Source: Engelhardtia mirabilis (GTDB taxonomy: Bacteria; Planctomycetota; UBA1135; GCA-002686595). From it: DNA of 64,000 bases. The translations under genes and the position numbers were made by a program. Below are positions 16,653-25,019 of this stretch, piece after piece; position 1 is the stretch's first letter, and each line of letters opens with the position of its first letter. The DNA is taken from the NCBI RefSeq assembly GCF_007748095.1, contig NZ_CP036287.1:2976001-3040000 (forward strand), written 5' to 3'. The notes beneath the pieces were generated by a model, which saw nothing but the letters and a program-made list of their open reading frames with translations, did no database searches and was not told the origin of the DNA.

Positions 16653-18320
16653 TCAAGTGCCCTTGCGCAGCAGCACCGTGCGGATGGTCTGCACGCAGAT
16701 CGAGATGTCGAACGGGATCGAGTGGTACTTGATGTAGAAGAGGTCGTACTGCAGCTTCTGCAGGGCGTCCTCGACCGTGTTCCCGTAGGGGTACTTGATC
16801 TGCGCCCAACCGGTCAGCCCCGGCTTCACGATGTGGCGCTGGTGGTAGTACGGAATCTGCTGGCTGAGCTCGGCGATGAAGTGCGGGCGCTCGGGGCGCG
16901 GTCCGACCATCGACATGGAGCCGCCGAGGACGTTGAAGAGCTGCGGCAGCTCGTCCAGGCGGGTCTTGCGAATGAAACGGCCCACGCGCGTGATGCGCGG
17001 ATCGTTCTCCTGGGCCCAGACCGGTCCGGTGGCCTTTTCGGCGTCGGTCCGCATGGAGCGGAACTTGTTGACCACGATCGGCTGGCCGAAGCGACCCGAG
17101 CGCTCCTGGCGGAAGAAGGCCGGACCGGGCGAGTCCAGCTTGACCAGGACGGCGGTGATCGCCATCAGCGGCCAGGTCAAGAGGATCCCGAACAGGGCGC
17201 AGGCGATGTCGAAGGTGCGCTTGGCGATCTCGCTGAACGGGTGCTGGACGAAGCCGCGGTTGAAGATCAGGTACGAGGGCCGCATGGCCTCGACCGCGAT
17301 CTTGCCGGTCACGCGTTCGTAGATCGCCTCGCCCTCCTCGACGACCAGGCCGGCCAGTCGGCAGCGCAGGAGCTCCTCGGTCGGCATGGTGCCGCGCCGG
17401 TCCTCGAGCGAGACCACGATGTCGTCGGCGTTCAGGCGCTGGGCGAGCTGCAGCAGACTCTCCCCGGGCAGGGTCCCCACCAGGGGCAGCTCGGAGTCGT
17501 CGAGCTGGGGCTTGGTCACGGGCCGCATGGGCAGCGGGCGGGCCGAGCGTTCCTGCCCGATCTCGGTCTGTGCCTTGGCCATCACCTGGACGTTGGAGCG
17601 GGAGCGCCGTTCGACCAGCGGCGTGACCTCGGCCGGCTGGCGGCCCGCCGGTCCACCGTGGTCGCCGAAGCGCATGGCTCCTCCCAGGTGGTCCGTGTCG
17701 CGTCGCTCCGACGGCGCGGGGTCCGGCAGCACGCCGACCACGCGGTAGCTGTCGCGGCTGGTGAGTTCCTCGACCAGGGTGCGCGCCACGCGACCGCTGC
17801 CCAGGACCAGCACCCGCTCCTCGAAACCCCAGATCGTGATCAGGCGGTGGAACAGGGCCCGCCAGAGGTAGAGCACGAAGAACCCGACCGAGAGGCTGAA
17901 GACCAGTACCTGGACGGTCTGGGACAGGGTCAACCCGGGGAAGTCGAGGACCGAGTCGAGGCGCCAGAAATTGCACAAGAGGACCAGGCTGACCACAGCC
18001 AAGAGGGCCAGGCCGGCCGATCCCACGAACCCCGCGAAGCGCTCGACCCTGCCGGCCGAGCGCCGGAACTCGTAGAGCTCGTTGAACGCCAGGGCGCCCT
18101 GGCCGATCAGGGCCGCCTGGAAGGCGCCGAAGAGGCAGCGCAGCACCGCGTCCGCGTGGGAGTAGCGGTCGATGGCCACCCGGCGCAGCATCTCCTGATC
18201 GGGGTCGAAGAGCAGGTGGGCCGTCATCCCGAGCGCCACCACGAGGGTCAGGAAGACCGTCTCGCTGGTGATCAGCAGCGCCTTCCGCAGGGGGAGGTAG
18301 TGCCTGAGGATGTTCAGCAT
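16653..18320 (-). CDS. polyprenyl glycosylphosphotransferase (WbaP/WcaJ-like)
   Basis: It initiates repeat-unit synthesis by moving a sugar-1-phosphate onto undecaprenyl phosphate. About 555 residues from the ATG at 18320. The N-terminal half has four membrane segments (for example TVFLTLVVALGMTAHLL and VLVFSLSVGFFVLYLW) and a Rossmann-like RVLVLGSGRVARTLVEEL. The C-terminal catalytic domain shows FFRQERSGRFGQPIVVNKFR, SMRTDAEK, KTRLDELPQLFNVLGGSMS, VGPRPERP and KPGLTGWAQIKY, all diagnostic. Odd: about 60-70 residues between the Rossmann part and the catalytic helix form a charged Arg/Pro-rich insert. It is separated by about 7 kb from the main EPS genes but is the obvious candidate to start that polymer. 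Confidence 0.92.
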   Translation of the reverse strand: MLNILRHYLPLRKALLITSETVFLTLVVALGMTAHLLFDPDQEMLRRVAIDRYSHADAVLRCLFGAFQAALIGQGALAFNELYEFRRSAGRVERFAGFVGSAGLALLAVVSLVLLCNFWRLDSVLDFPGLTLSQTVQVLVFSLSVGFFVLYLWRALFHRLITIWGFEERVLVLGSGRVARTLVEELTSRDSYRVVGVLPDPAPSERRDTDHLGGAMRFGDHGGPAGRQPAEVTPLVERRSRSNVQVMAKAQTEIGQERSARPLPMRPVTKPQLDDSELPLVGTLPGESLLQLAQRLNADDIVVSLEDRRGTMPTEELLRCRLAGLVVEEGEAIYERVTGKIAVEAMRPSYLIFNRGFVQHPFSEIAKRTFDIACALFGILLTWPLMAITAVLVKLDSPGPAFFRQERSGRFGQPIVVNKFRSMRTDAEKATGPVWAQENDPRITRVGRFIRKTRLDELPQLFNVLGGSMSMVGPRPERPHFIAELSQQIPYYHQRHIVKPGLTGWAQIKYPYGNTVEDALQKLQYDLFYIKYHSIPFDISICVQTIRTVLLRKGT

Positions 18321-18401
18321 CGGGGGGACGACACGCCGGGGCTGGCCTTCGGTGGGGCGGGACCGCGCCATCGCGCCGCCCGCGGTGTTCGGGGTCCGAT
18401 C

Positions 18402-18956
18402 CTAACGGTTCGACCGATCGAGGTCCGGAGATGAAACCCGCCTGGGTGACGGATAGAGCAGTGCGTCGGGGCCCGTGGCGGGCTCTGCGGCGCTCGCGCG
18501 CGGGCCACGGGCCAGGTCGGTCAAGCGGATGGTGACCCGTCGCCGCGGTCCGGCGACCAGTACCTCCGCGGCGGTGAGCCGCCAGGGGCAGCGCCCCGCA
18601 GCCAACGAGATGGAGCGGGCGGCCCGCTCCAGCGACGCGCGTTGGCGTGGACCGATCGACTCCCGCGGACGGTAGGGGAGGTGCTCGAGGGGCACGTCGC
18701 GGTCGAAGCGGCGGGTCTTGACTTCCACCAGCCGCAGCTCCGAGCCCCGGCGAGCGAGCAGATCGACTTCGGCGAACTCGGTTCGGAGCCTGCGGCCGAC
18801 CACGCTCCAGCCGGCCCGAGTGAGTGTCCGCTCGGCCAGGGCCTCGCCCAGACGGCCGAGGTCGTGGGGCGCTGGCTCGACCAATCCCAGGGCCAAGCGA
18901 GGCGCGAGAACGGCCAATCCGCGCACGAGCAGGGCCAACGGACCCGGGGCCACCAT
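18402..18956 (-). CDS. UPF0102 (YraN) family nuclease-fold protein
   Basis: 184 residues from the ATG at 18956. The core matches YraN: LGEALAERTLTRAGWSVVGR, FAEVDLLARRGSELRLVEVK (the E...D...VEVK restriction-endonuclease-like triad), then RPRESIGPRQRASLERAAR and a C-terminal strand (RRRVTIRLTDLA). The role is unproven; it has been linked to Holliday-junction or DNA processing by fold alone. It ends about 80 bp upstream of the sugar phosphotransferase start on the same strand. The N-terminus has a short hydrophobic stretch (LALLVRGLAVLAPRLALGLV) not usual in YraN, which may be part of the protein or a sign that the true start is further in. Confidence 0.8.
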   Translation of the reverse strand: MVAPGPLALLVRGLAVLAPRLALGLVEPAPHDLGRLGEALAERTLTRAGWSVVGRRLRTEFAEVDLLARRGSELRLVEVKTRRFDRDVPLEHLPYRPRESIGPRQRASLERAARSISLAAGRCPWRLTAAEVLVAGPRRRVTIRLTDLARGPRASAAEPATGPDALLYPSPRRVSSPDLDRSNR

Positions 18957-19066
18957 GGGGCGAGGCCTCGGTCGGTGCGGGCCGGTGCCGCCCGTCGCAG
19001 CACCGCGCGGCTCGAGACCACTCGGCGCCGGACCCCGCGGCCCGGCGCCCTGCGCGGCCCGCCCGC

Positions 19067-19489
19067 TCAGCGACGGGGTTCGGTGACCTCGCCCGCCGCC
19101 TGATCCTCGTTCTCGACCACCTGCTGGACCGCCCAGCGGGCCGCCTTGACCCGCACGCCGTCCGCCAGTTGCAGCGTCACCACGTGTTCGTGGATCTGGG
19201 CCACGCTCGCGAACATTCCTGAGGTGGTCAGCACGCGATCGCCCTTCTTGAGCTGCGCCAGCATCGCCGTGCGCTGCTTCTGACGCTTGCGCTCGGGGCC
19301 CAGCAGGAGGAACCAGAAGATCATCCCGATGGCCAGGAAGGGCAGGAAACCCATCAGGCCGCCGCCGGGGGTCGGAGTCGCCGCGCCAGTCCCCTCGGCC
19401 GCGCCCTCCCCGACGCCGCCGACTCCCTCCTGGAAGAGGGGCGCGATCAGGATGGCGAGCTGGGTCTGGGCCTGGATCAGGAGCGTCAT
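19067..19489 (-). CDS. yajC: preprotein translocase subunit YajC
   Basis: About 140 residues from the ATG at 19489. One membrane segment (FLPFLAIGMIFWFLLLG) is followed by PERKRQKQRTAMLAQLKKGD, then RVLTTSGMFASVAQI and a small C-terminal beta domain: the standard YajC pattern. It joins SecDF at the Sec translocon. Here the N-terminal part is longer than usual, with a hydrophobic start (LIQAQTQLAILIAPLF) and a Gly/Thr/Pro linker before the membrane segment. secD and secF are not in this window. It is divergent from mnmA with a 239-bp gap. Confidence 0.88.
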   Translation of the reverse strand: MTLLIQAQTQLAILIAPLFQEGVGGVGEGAAEGTGAATPTPGGGLMGFLPFLAIGMIFWFLLLGPERKRQKQRTAMLAQLKKGDRVLTTSGMFASVAQIHEHVVTLQLADGVRVKAARWAVQQVVENEDQAAGEVTEPRR

Positions 19490-19728
19490 CGGTCGGGTCG
19501 AATGGGGGTTCGTCGGGCCGGGTCGAGCCGCGCACCTTACCAACGGCCTCCCCGCGGGCGTAGCCCTCGCGAGGGACCAGCTGCTCACCGCCCATGGGCC
19601 AATCGCCGGTCTCGCCAGCGGGGGAGCAGCGCCCTGCCCTGGCCCCCTCCGCGGCGCTGTGCTCTGCTGTCGGGTCGAATTCCGACCGACCAGCGCCCAA
19701 GATCGGTTCCTCCGCGTTTCCTCGATCC

Positions 19729-21186
19729 ATGTCCGGTTCCTCCGATCCCGCCGCTGACCCGGCACGTCCGGCTGCGACGCACCCAGCCGCGGCTTCGACC
19801 CTGCCGAGTGGGCCCGTGACTGGGTCCATGAAGGGGCCCGCCGCCAGCCCTGTCGCCGGCCCTGTCGCCGGCACTGTCGCCGGCCCTGCTACCGGCCCTG
19901 CTACCGGCCCTGCTACCGGCCCTGTTACCGGCCCTGTCGCCGCTCCCGTGGTCTACGACGCGCGGGTCTACGACCCGGCCGAGCGGCTCGTGGTCGCCAT
20001 GAGCGGCGGCGTCGACTCCTCGGTTGTGGCTTGGATGCTGCGCGAGGCGGGGCACGAGTTGGTCGGATTGTTCATGCGTAACGGCGTGAAGGTCCCCGAG
20101 GGCGAGGCGTCCAAGAAGTCCTGCTGCTCCGCATCGGACGCGCGGGATGCGCGCATGGTTGCAGGTGGACTCGGGATTCCTTTCCAAGCGGTGGATCTGA
20201 AGCGCGACTTTGCGGAGATCATCGACTACTTCGTCCAGAGCTACCGACGCGGTCGCACGCCGAACCCCTGCGCCGTGTGCAATCGCGACCTGAAGTTCGA
20301 TCGGCTACTCGAGCTCGCCGACGAGCTCGGCGCGGCGGGCGTGGCAACAGGACACTACGCGCGATTGGCCATCGTGGACGGGCGCGTGCACCTGCGTCGG
20401 GGCGTGGACCGCAAGAAGGACCAGAGCTACCAGCTCTTCGCCGTTTCCGAAGCGCACCTGGCGCGCACACGCTTGCCGCTGGGGGACCTCGAGAAGCCGG
20501 CTGTGCGCGACCTGGCCGCGCGAGCCGGCCTGCGCACCGCCGCCAAGCGCGACAGCCAGGAGATCTGCTTCGTGCCCTCCAACGACTACCGCAAGCTCCT
20601 GGCCGAGAAGGGCGTCGAGCTCACGCCGGGAGTCATCGTCGACACCGCTGGTCGCGTGCTGCGCGAGCACGACGGGATCGAGAACTTCACCATCGGCCAA
20701 CGCCGCGGCCACGGGGTCGGCGGTTCGGTCGAGGCCCTGTACGTGGTCGAACTGATCGCGGCCACGGGTACCGTCGTGTTGGGCGGGGCCGAGGAGTGCC
20801 GCTCGACCCAGATGGTGGTCGAGGACGTCAACCTGATCGGCATCGATCGACCCGCCGACGGCGTGCTGCACGCCGACGTGCAGATCCGCTACCACCACGG
20901 CGGCACCCCGGCGCGGATCGAGTTCGAAGCGGACCGGGCCGTGGTGACCTTTGACGATCCACCCATGGCCGTCACCCCCGGCCAGGGCGCGGCCTTCTAT
21001 CTGGGCGATCGCCTGGTGGGCGGCGGCTGGATCGAGAGCGCGACCCGTTGGGAGGGCAGCCAGGTCGGCGAAGTGGCCGCGGCCGACGCCGCACGCACCG
21101 GCCCGTCGGCCGCATCCCAGACGGCCGCATCCCAGACGGCCGCATCCCAGACGGCCGCATCTCAGACGGCGGAGCGCGCCCGTTGA
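19729..21186 (+). CDS. mnmA: tRNA-specific 2-thiouridylase MnmA with repeat-rich termini
   Basis: Thiolates C2 of wobble uridine 34. The conserved core begins about residue 83 with RLVVAMSGGVDSSVVAWML (PP-loop). It contains RTPNPCAVCNRDLKF (first catalytic Cys), GVATGHYARL and RDSQEICFVPSNDY (second catalytic Cys), then the C-terminal beta domain. Both ends are unusual. About 80 extra N-terminal residues include a GPVA/GPAT tetrapeptide repeat, and the C-terminus has an AASQT repeat; both come from DNA tandem repeats. I chose the ATG at 19729; an ATG at 19828 is possible. The stop overlaps the TTG start of the next gene. Confidence 0.93.
   Translation: MSGSSDPAADPARPAATHPAAASTLPSGPVTGSMKGPAASPVAGPVAGTVAGPATGPATGPATGPVTGPVAAPVVYDARVYDPAERLVVAMSGGVDSSVVAWMLREAGHELVGLFMRNGVKVPEGEASKKSCCSASDARDARMVAGGLGIPFQAVDLKRDFAEIIDYFVQSYRRGRTPNPCAVCNRDLKFDRLLELADELGAAGVATGHYARLAIVDGRVHLRRGVDRKKDQSYQLFAVSEAHLARTRLPLGDLEKPAVRDLAARAGLRTAAKRDSQEICFVPSNDYRKLLAEKGVELTPGVIVDTAGRVLREHDGIENFTIGQRRGHGVGGSVEALYVVELIAATGTVVLGGAEECRSTQMVVEDVNLIGIDRPADGVLHADVQIRYHHGGTPARIEFEADRAVVTFDDPPMAVTPGQGAAFYLGDRLVGGGWIESATRWEGSQVGEVAAADAARTGPSAASQTAASQTAASQTAASQTAERAR
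19847..19942 (+). repeat. 12-bp minisatellite, 8 units, in mnmA N-terminus
   Basis: Eight tandem 12-bp units of the form GCCCTG(TCG/CTA/TTA)CCG, the third with one extra substitution. Three central units (19883-19918) are identical. They encode GPVA or GPAT in frame, so changes in copy number would keep the frame. Confidence 0.95.
21109..21168 (+). repeat. 15-bp minisatellite, 4 units, in mnmA C-terminus
   Basis: Four tandem copies of GCCGCATCCCAGACG; the last copy has one base changed. They encode AASQT four times just before the mnmA stop and lie upstream of the TTG start of the next gene. Confidence 0.95.
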
Positions 21187-23720
21187 CCCAGGGCCGCGGC
21201 CCGGTGCCGTTGCTCTGGCTGGCCGCAGTCGTCGCGGCGGCGACGGCGGCCCTGGCCTGGCCCACTTGGCGCGTCGAGGGCGAAAGCCTCGCGAACCAGC
21301 GGGTGGTGTTGGTCGACATCTCCGATAGCGTGGTGCGACCGCGGCCGTCGTGGCTGCCCTGGATCCGCGAGGAGCTTGCGCGCCAGGCTGAGGCGGCCAG
21401 GAGCGCCCAGCAACTGCTGACTCTGGTGGCCTACGCCGACGGGGCCCAGGTGCTCGAGCAATCCCGGACCCCGGCCCAGTTCCTCGCGGACCTGCGCGGC
21501 GAGAGCGGCGCGCCCCTCGACCCCCGGGCGGTCGGCCTTCGTCGCGATGCCACCGACCTGGCCGCCGGACTGCAGGCCGCCCTGCTCAGCTTCGAACCCT
21601 ACGTGCCCGTCGACAGCAGCTTCGTCGTGATCGGCGACGGCGATCGCGGGCGCGCGGGCGCCCAGGCGCTCCTGACCCGCATCGCGGCCGGCGCGGGGAA
21701 CGGCTTCGAGCGCGTCGACGTGCCCGCCGCCGAGCGGGTCGACGTGGCCCTGTGGAAGCTGCGACTGCCCGTGGACCCGAGCGTGGGCCAACCCCTGGCG
21801 GCCTCGCTCGAGATCGAGCTGCGACCGCCGCCGACTTCGCCCACAGCGCTGGTGTTGGACTTCGAGATCGACGACGCCGAAGGCAACCGCACCGCGCGGG
21901 CCGAGGTCGACGCGCCGCCCATCGCGGGGCCCTTTCGCGTGACGGTGGACCTGGGTCCGGCCCGCGCCGGCCACACCGAGGTCCTCGCCAGCGCGGCCCT
22001 GGCCGGCGAGGCGGCCCCCGATCCCCTGCCGCCCAACGACTCGGCGCGGGCGGCGGTGCGCGCCGACGGTCTGCGGGTGCTGGGCCTGGTGTCGAGCGCG
22101 GATCGCAGGGCCCAGGCCCTCGACTTCTTCCGTCGCGGCGGGGGACCACCGGGTGTGCAGGTGATCGAGGTGGAAGCGGCGGACCTGGTGCGTGCCTTAC
22201 CCCTCTTGGATGCGGTCTGCACCTTCGACCTGCCCCTGGCCGACCTGCCGAGCGAGGCGCTCGTCGCCGCGGTCGAGGGCGGCGCCGGGTTCCTGCGGAT
22301 GATGGGCTGGAACCACCGCAACCCGGACCGCGTGGCGGGCGCCGAGGCCCTCGAGTCGATCATGGCGCTGCGCTCCAGTCGGCCCTCGCGGCCGCCGCGC
22401 GACGTGCTCCTGTTGGTGGATGGATCGGGCTCCATGGCGGGTGAGCCTTTCGAGCAGGTCGAACGGGCGGCCGTGGACCTGGCCGGTGCGGCGCCGGCGG
22501 ACGACCGCCTGCTGCTGCGCTTCTTCACCAGCGTCCTGCAGCCCAACGTGGTGCTCGAGGACGAGAGCGGTCGCGGCCGCGCCGCCGTGGCCGAGCGCCT
22601 GGTGGGGGCCCGCGCGGCCAGTGGTCCGACGGCGCTCCTGGCCTCCATCGAGCAGCTCGCCGCAGAACGCCGCGTCGACCACGAGCGGGCCATGCTCGTC
22701 TTGCTGTTGACCGACGGCCGTGAGGCGGGCGGTCCGGTCCACGAGCGGGAGCGTCGCGCCGAGCTGCGCTCGACCTTCGCGTCGACTGACACCGACCTAC
22801 GCGCCCTGGCCGTCGGTCCGCGCGCGGACCTGAGCACCCTCGCACCCCTGGTCGCGCGCCCCGAGTACCTGTCGCGCGTGGCCGATGCCGCCGACCTGGC
22901 GACCCTGGTGGTGCGCGCGGTGGCGGACGAGGACCTGGTGCGCGGGCCCTTCGGTCTCGAGCGGGCGGCGGCGCCGGACTCCGGGCTCGTGGCGCAGGCT
23001 CTCGATGCCGCCAGCGAGCCTCCGCCGGTCGAGCTGCTGGTTCGGGCTGAGCTGGCACGCGGTTGCGAGCTGGCCTGGGCCGGACCGCGGGGGGAACCCG
23101 CCCTGGGTCTGGGCCGGGTGGGGTTGGGCCGCGTTGCCAGCCTGGCGACCCTGCCCCAGGCCGATTGGGCCCCGGCCCTGGCGCGGGGCCCCTCTGCCCT
23201 CTGGCCCTTGATCACCTGGCTCTGCGCGCGGCCGGGCGGCGGTGGACCGCGGGCGGTGGTCGAGGGCGATTGGCTGGTGCTGCGCGACCTACCCGCCGAC
23301 GCTCGGCCGAGCCTGACCGGGCGCCTGCGCGACCCGGTGGAGGGCCAGGAATGGAGCCTGAGGTTCGACGCCCCCGCGCCCCTGCTGCGCGTCGACGAAC
23401 GTCGCGCCCCCTGGCCCCCGACGAACTTCGATCGACGCTCCGTCGCCCTGCGATCAGTCGCGGATCTGGAACTGCACCTGGATCTCGGCGGCGCCCGGGT
23501 CCTGTCGATTCCGCGCCCTCTGCCAGACGAGTTCGAGCGGGCCCGGCCCCTTGTCCTACCGGTCCCGAGGGAGGGGGGTAGCCCCGATTCGGCCCAGCGC
23601 GGGCCCCAGCGGGTCTGGCGTGCGGCGGCCCTGTGGGCGGTGGCGGTGGCATCGCTGGGAGGACTGGCCCGGCTGCTGGCACTGCGGGGGATCAAGCTCC
23701 CGGCGCGACCGCGCCGATGA
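21183..23720 (+). CDS. membrane-anchored protein with two VWA domains
   Basis: About 845 residues from a TTG at 21183 that overlaps the mnmA stop (TTGA). A membrane segment lies near residues 7-25 and another near the C-terminus (AAALWAVAVASLGGLARLLA). Between them are two von Willebrand A domains with full metal-site (MIDAS) motifs. The first, near residues 40-180, has VVLVDISDS, ATDLAAGL and VIGDGD. The second, near 405-590, has DVLLLVDGSGSMAGEPF, SGPTALLASIE and LLLTDGREAGG. A beta-sandwich-like segment separates them. The layout recalls BatA-type and DUF1355-type VWA proteins, but no amidotransferase domain is seen. It probably binds partner proteins in the periplasm; partners are unknown. 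Confidence 0.8.
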   Translation: MTQGRGPVPLLWLAAVVAAATAALAWPTWRVEGESLANQRVVLVDISDSVVRPRPSWLPWIREELARQAEAARSAQQLLTLVAYADGAQVLEQSRTPAQFLADLRGESGAPLDPRAVGLRRDATDLAAGLQAALLSFEPYVPVDSSFVVIGDGDRGRAGAQALLTRIAAGAGNGFERVDVPAAERVDVALWKLRLPVDPSVGQPLAASLEIELRPPPTSPTALVLDFEIDDAEGNRTARAEVDAPPIAGPFRVTVDLGPARAGHTEVLASAALAGEAAPDPLPPNDSARAAVRADGLRVLGLVSSADRRAQALDFFRRGGGPPGVQVIEVEAADLVRALPLLDAVCTFDLPLADLPSEALVAAVEGGAGFLRMMGWNHRNPDRVAGAEALESIMALRSSRPSRPPRDVLLLVDGSGSMAGEPFEQVERAAVDLAGAAPADDRLLLRFFTSVLQPNVVLEDESGRGRAAVAERLVGARAASGPTALLASIEQLAAERRVDHERAMLVLLLTDGREAGGPVHERERRAELRSTFASTDTDLRALAVGPRADLSTLAPLVARPEYLSRVADAADLATLVVRAVADEDLVRGPFGLERAAAPDSGLVAQALDAASEPPPVELLVRAELARGCELAWAGPRGEPALGLGRVGLGRVASLATLPQADWAPALARGPSALWPLITWLCARPGGGGPRAVVEGDWLVLRDLPADARPSLTGRLRDPVEGQEWSLRFDAPAPLLRVDERRAPWPPTNFDRRSVALRSVADLELHLDLGGARVLSIPRPLPDEFERARPLVLPVPREGGSPDSAQRGPQRVWRAAALWAVAVASLGGLARLLALRGIKLPARPRR

Positions 23721-23776
23721 TCGGCCCAGGCACCATCGCCAACACCGACCGCCGTCCCGCCGACCCCACTGGAACC

Positions 23777-24385
23777 ATGCGCCGTCGAATCACGACCGCC
23801 CTCTGCGCCATCGCCCTTGCCGCCTGCTCATCGACCGCCGAGGTCAAGGAAGGATCGCCCAAGGGCTTCTGGGTGGCCCCGTCGGCGGTCATGGAAGCGC
23901 AGATCCGCGACGAAGCGGAGCGACTGCCCTGGACCCGCGGCATCGAGCGCATGGAGCAGATCCGTTGGTTCGCCTCGCTCGGCGAGCCGGCCTACGAGAT
24001 CCTGCTCGAGCTCCTGGCCGATCCGCGCGACGACGTGGCGGCCTCGGCCCTGTCGGCGCTGGGGGCGACGGGCGACCGACGCCTGGTGTCGCACATCCGC
24101 GCGGTGCCCTTCGACAAGGAGCAGCGCGGCTTGGACCTGCGCCTCGAGCGCGCCCGCACTCTGCTGCGGCTGGGCGACTGGGGCGAAGTGCCGGAGTTGA
24201 TCGCAGGCCTCAGCGACAAGCGCCTCTTGACCCGCGCTCTGTGCGCCCAGGCCCTGCAGGAGTCGACCAACGAGAGCTTCGGCTTCGACCCGAAGGCCGA
24301 CGAGACCGCGCGCCAGTTGGCCGTGGATCGCTGGGAGCGCTGGTGGCTGCGGTTCACCGGCGACCCGCTCAAGACCCGCGGTTGA
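23777..24385 (+). CDS. HEAT-repeat lipoprotein
   Basis: About 202 residues from the ATG at 23777, chosen because it opens a lipoprotein signal (MRRRITTALCAIALAACSS, lipobox LAAC). The mature part holds two or three HEAT-like helix pairs (AYEILLELLADPRDDVAASA, then LLRLGDWGEVPELIAGLSDK). It ends with FGFDPKADETARQLAVDRWE and RWW, a closing motif also present in the HEAT protein at 25020-26054. It follows the two-VWA gene by 56 bp and may be cotranscribed. It is likely an envelope scaffold protein of unknown function. Confidence 0.75.
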   Translation: MRRRITTALCAIALAACSSTAEVKEGSPKGFWVAPSAVMEAQIRDEAERLPWTRGIERMEQIRWFASLGEPAYEILLELLADPRDDVAASALSALGATGDRRLVSHIRAVPFDKEQRGLDLRLERARTLLRLGDWGEVPELIAGLSDKRLLTRALCAQALQESTNESFGFDPKADETARQLAVDRWERWWLRFTGDPLKTRG

Positions 24386-24434
24386 GCCTCGCTGGACCGG
24401 GACCGGTCTCGTGGCCTGAGCAGCGCGGCGTCCG

Positions 24435-24854
24435 TCAGGCCCGCAGTCGATCGACCAAGTTCCGGAAGCGCGGATCGTCCCGCAAGCACGCCAGGTCGTC
24501 GTCGGCGAGCATGAAGTCGGCGTCGTCGTAGCCGATCTCCAGGCAGTGCTCGAGGGTCGCAAGAGCCTCGTCGCGCGCCCCGGTCAGGGCCAGGGAGCAG
24601 GCCAAGTTGTAGTGCACCGTGGGCTCGTCGGGGAGCAGGTCGGCCAGGCGCTGGTCGACCACCAAGCCTTGCTCGTAGCGGCCCAGCTTGGTCAACAGGT
24701 GCCCCAACTCGATCAGGACCTCGACGTTGTCGGGGTCCGGGGCCCGGTCGACGTAGCGGCCGAGGAAATCGGCGACGAACTCATCCCCGTAGGCGTCCAG
24801 CCGCTCTCGGAGCGAATCGGGCAGCTCCATGGGTTGCGGCTTGTCGGGGTCCAT
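24435..24854 (-). CDS. small TPR protein
   Basis: 139 residues from the ATG at 24854, with no signal peptide, so cytoplasmic. Two to three TPR-like motifs are visible: VEVLIELGHLLTKLGRYEQG, PTVHYNLACSLALTGARDEA and a final DADFMLADDDLACLRDDPRF. The last segment (D-DL--LR-DPRF) is a common ending of bacterial TPR proteins. It probably mediates protein contacts. It is convergent with the HEAT lipoprotein gene and divergent from the next HEAT gene. Confidence 0.8.
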   Translation of the reverse strand: MDPDKPQPMELPDSLRERLDAYGDEFVADFLGRYVDRAPDPDNVEVLIELGHLLTKLGRYEQGLVVDQRLADLLPDEPTVHYNLACSLALTGARDEALATLEHCLEIGYDDADFMLADDDLACLRDDPRFRNLVDRLRA

Positions 24855-25019
24855 CGGTTGGCCCCGGGCGTGGGGGTCGCGTCATCCTAGGAAGACGGGG
24901 GGGCCGAGGGCAGGGTCGGGTACCCGTCGGACCGGGAGCGCCCAGCGGAGGTGTACCGACGGGGCAGCGGGGGACTAGGGTATTCGTTCCCGCCGCCGGC
25001 CCCTGTCCCCGAACGCCCC

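Noticed and set aside
19847..19942. Minisatellite read as a CRISPR-like array
   Set aside because: Units are contiguous 12-mers without spacers and encode an in-frame tetrapeptide.
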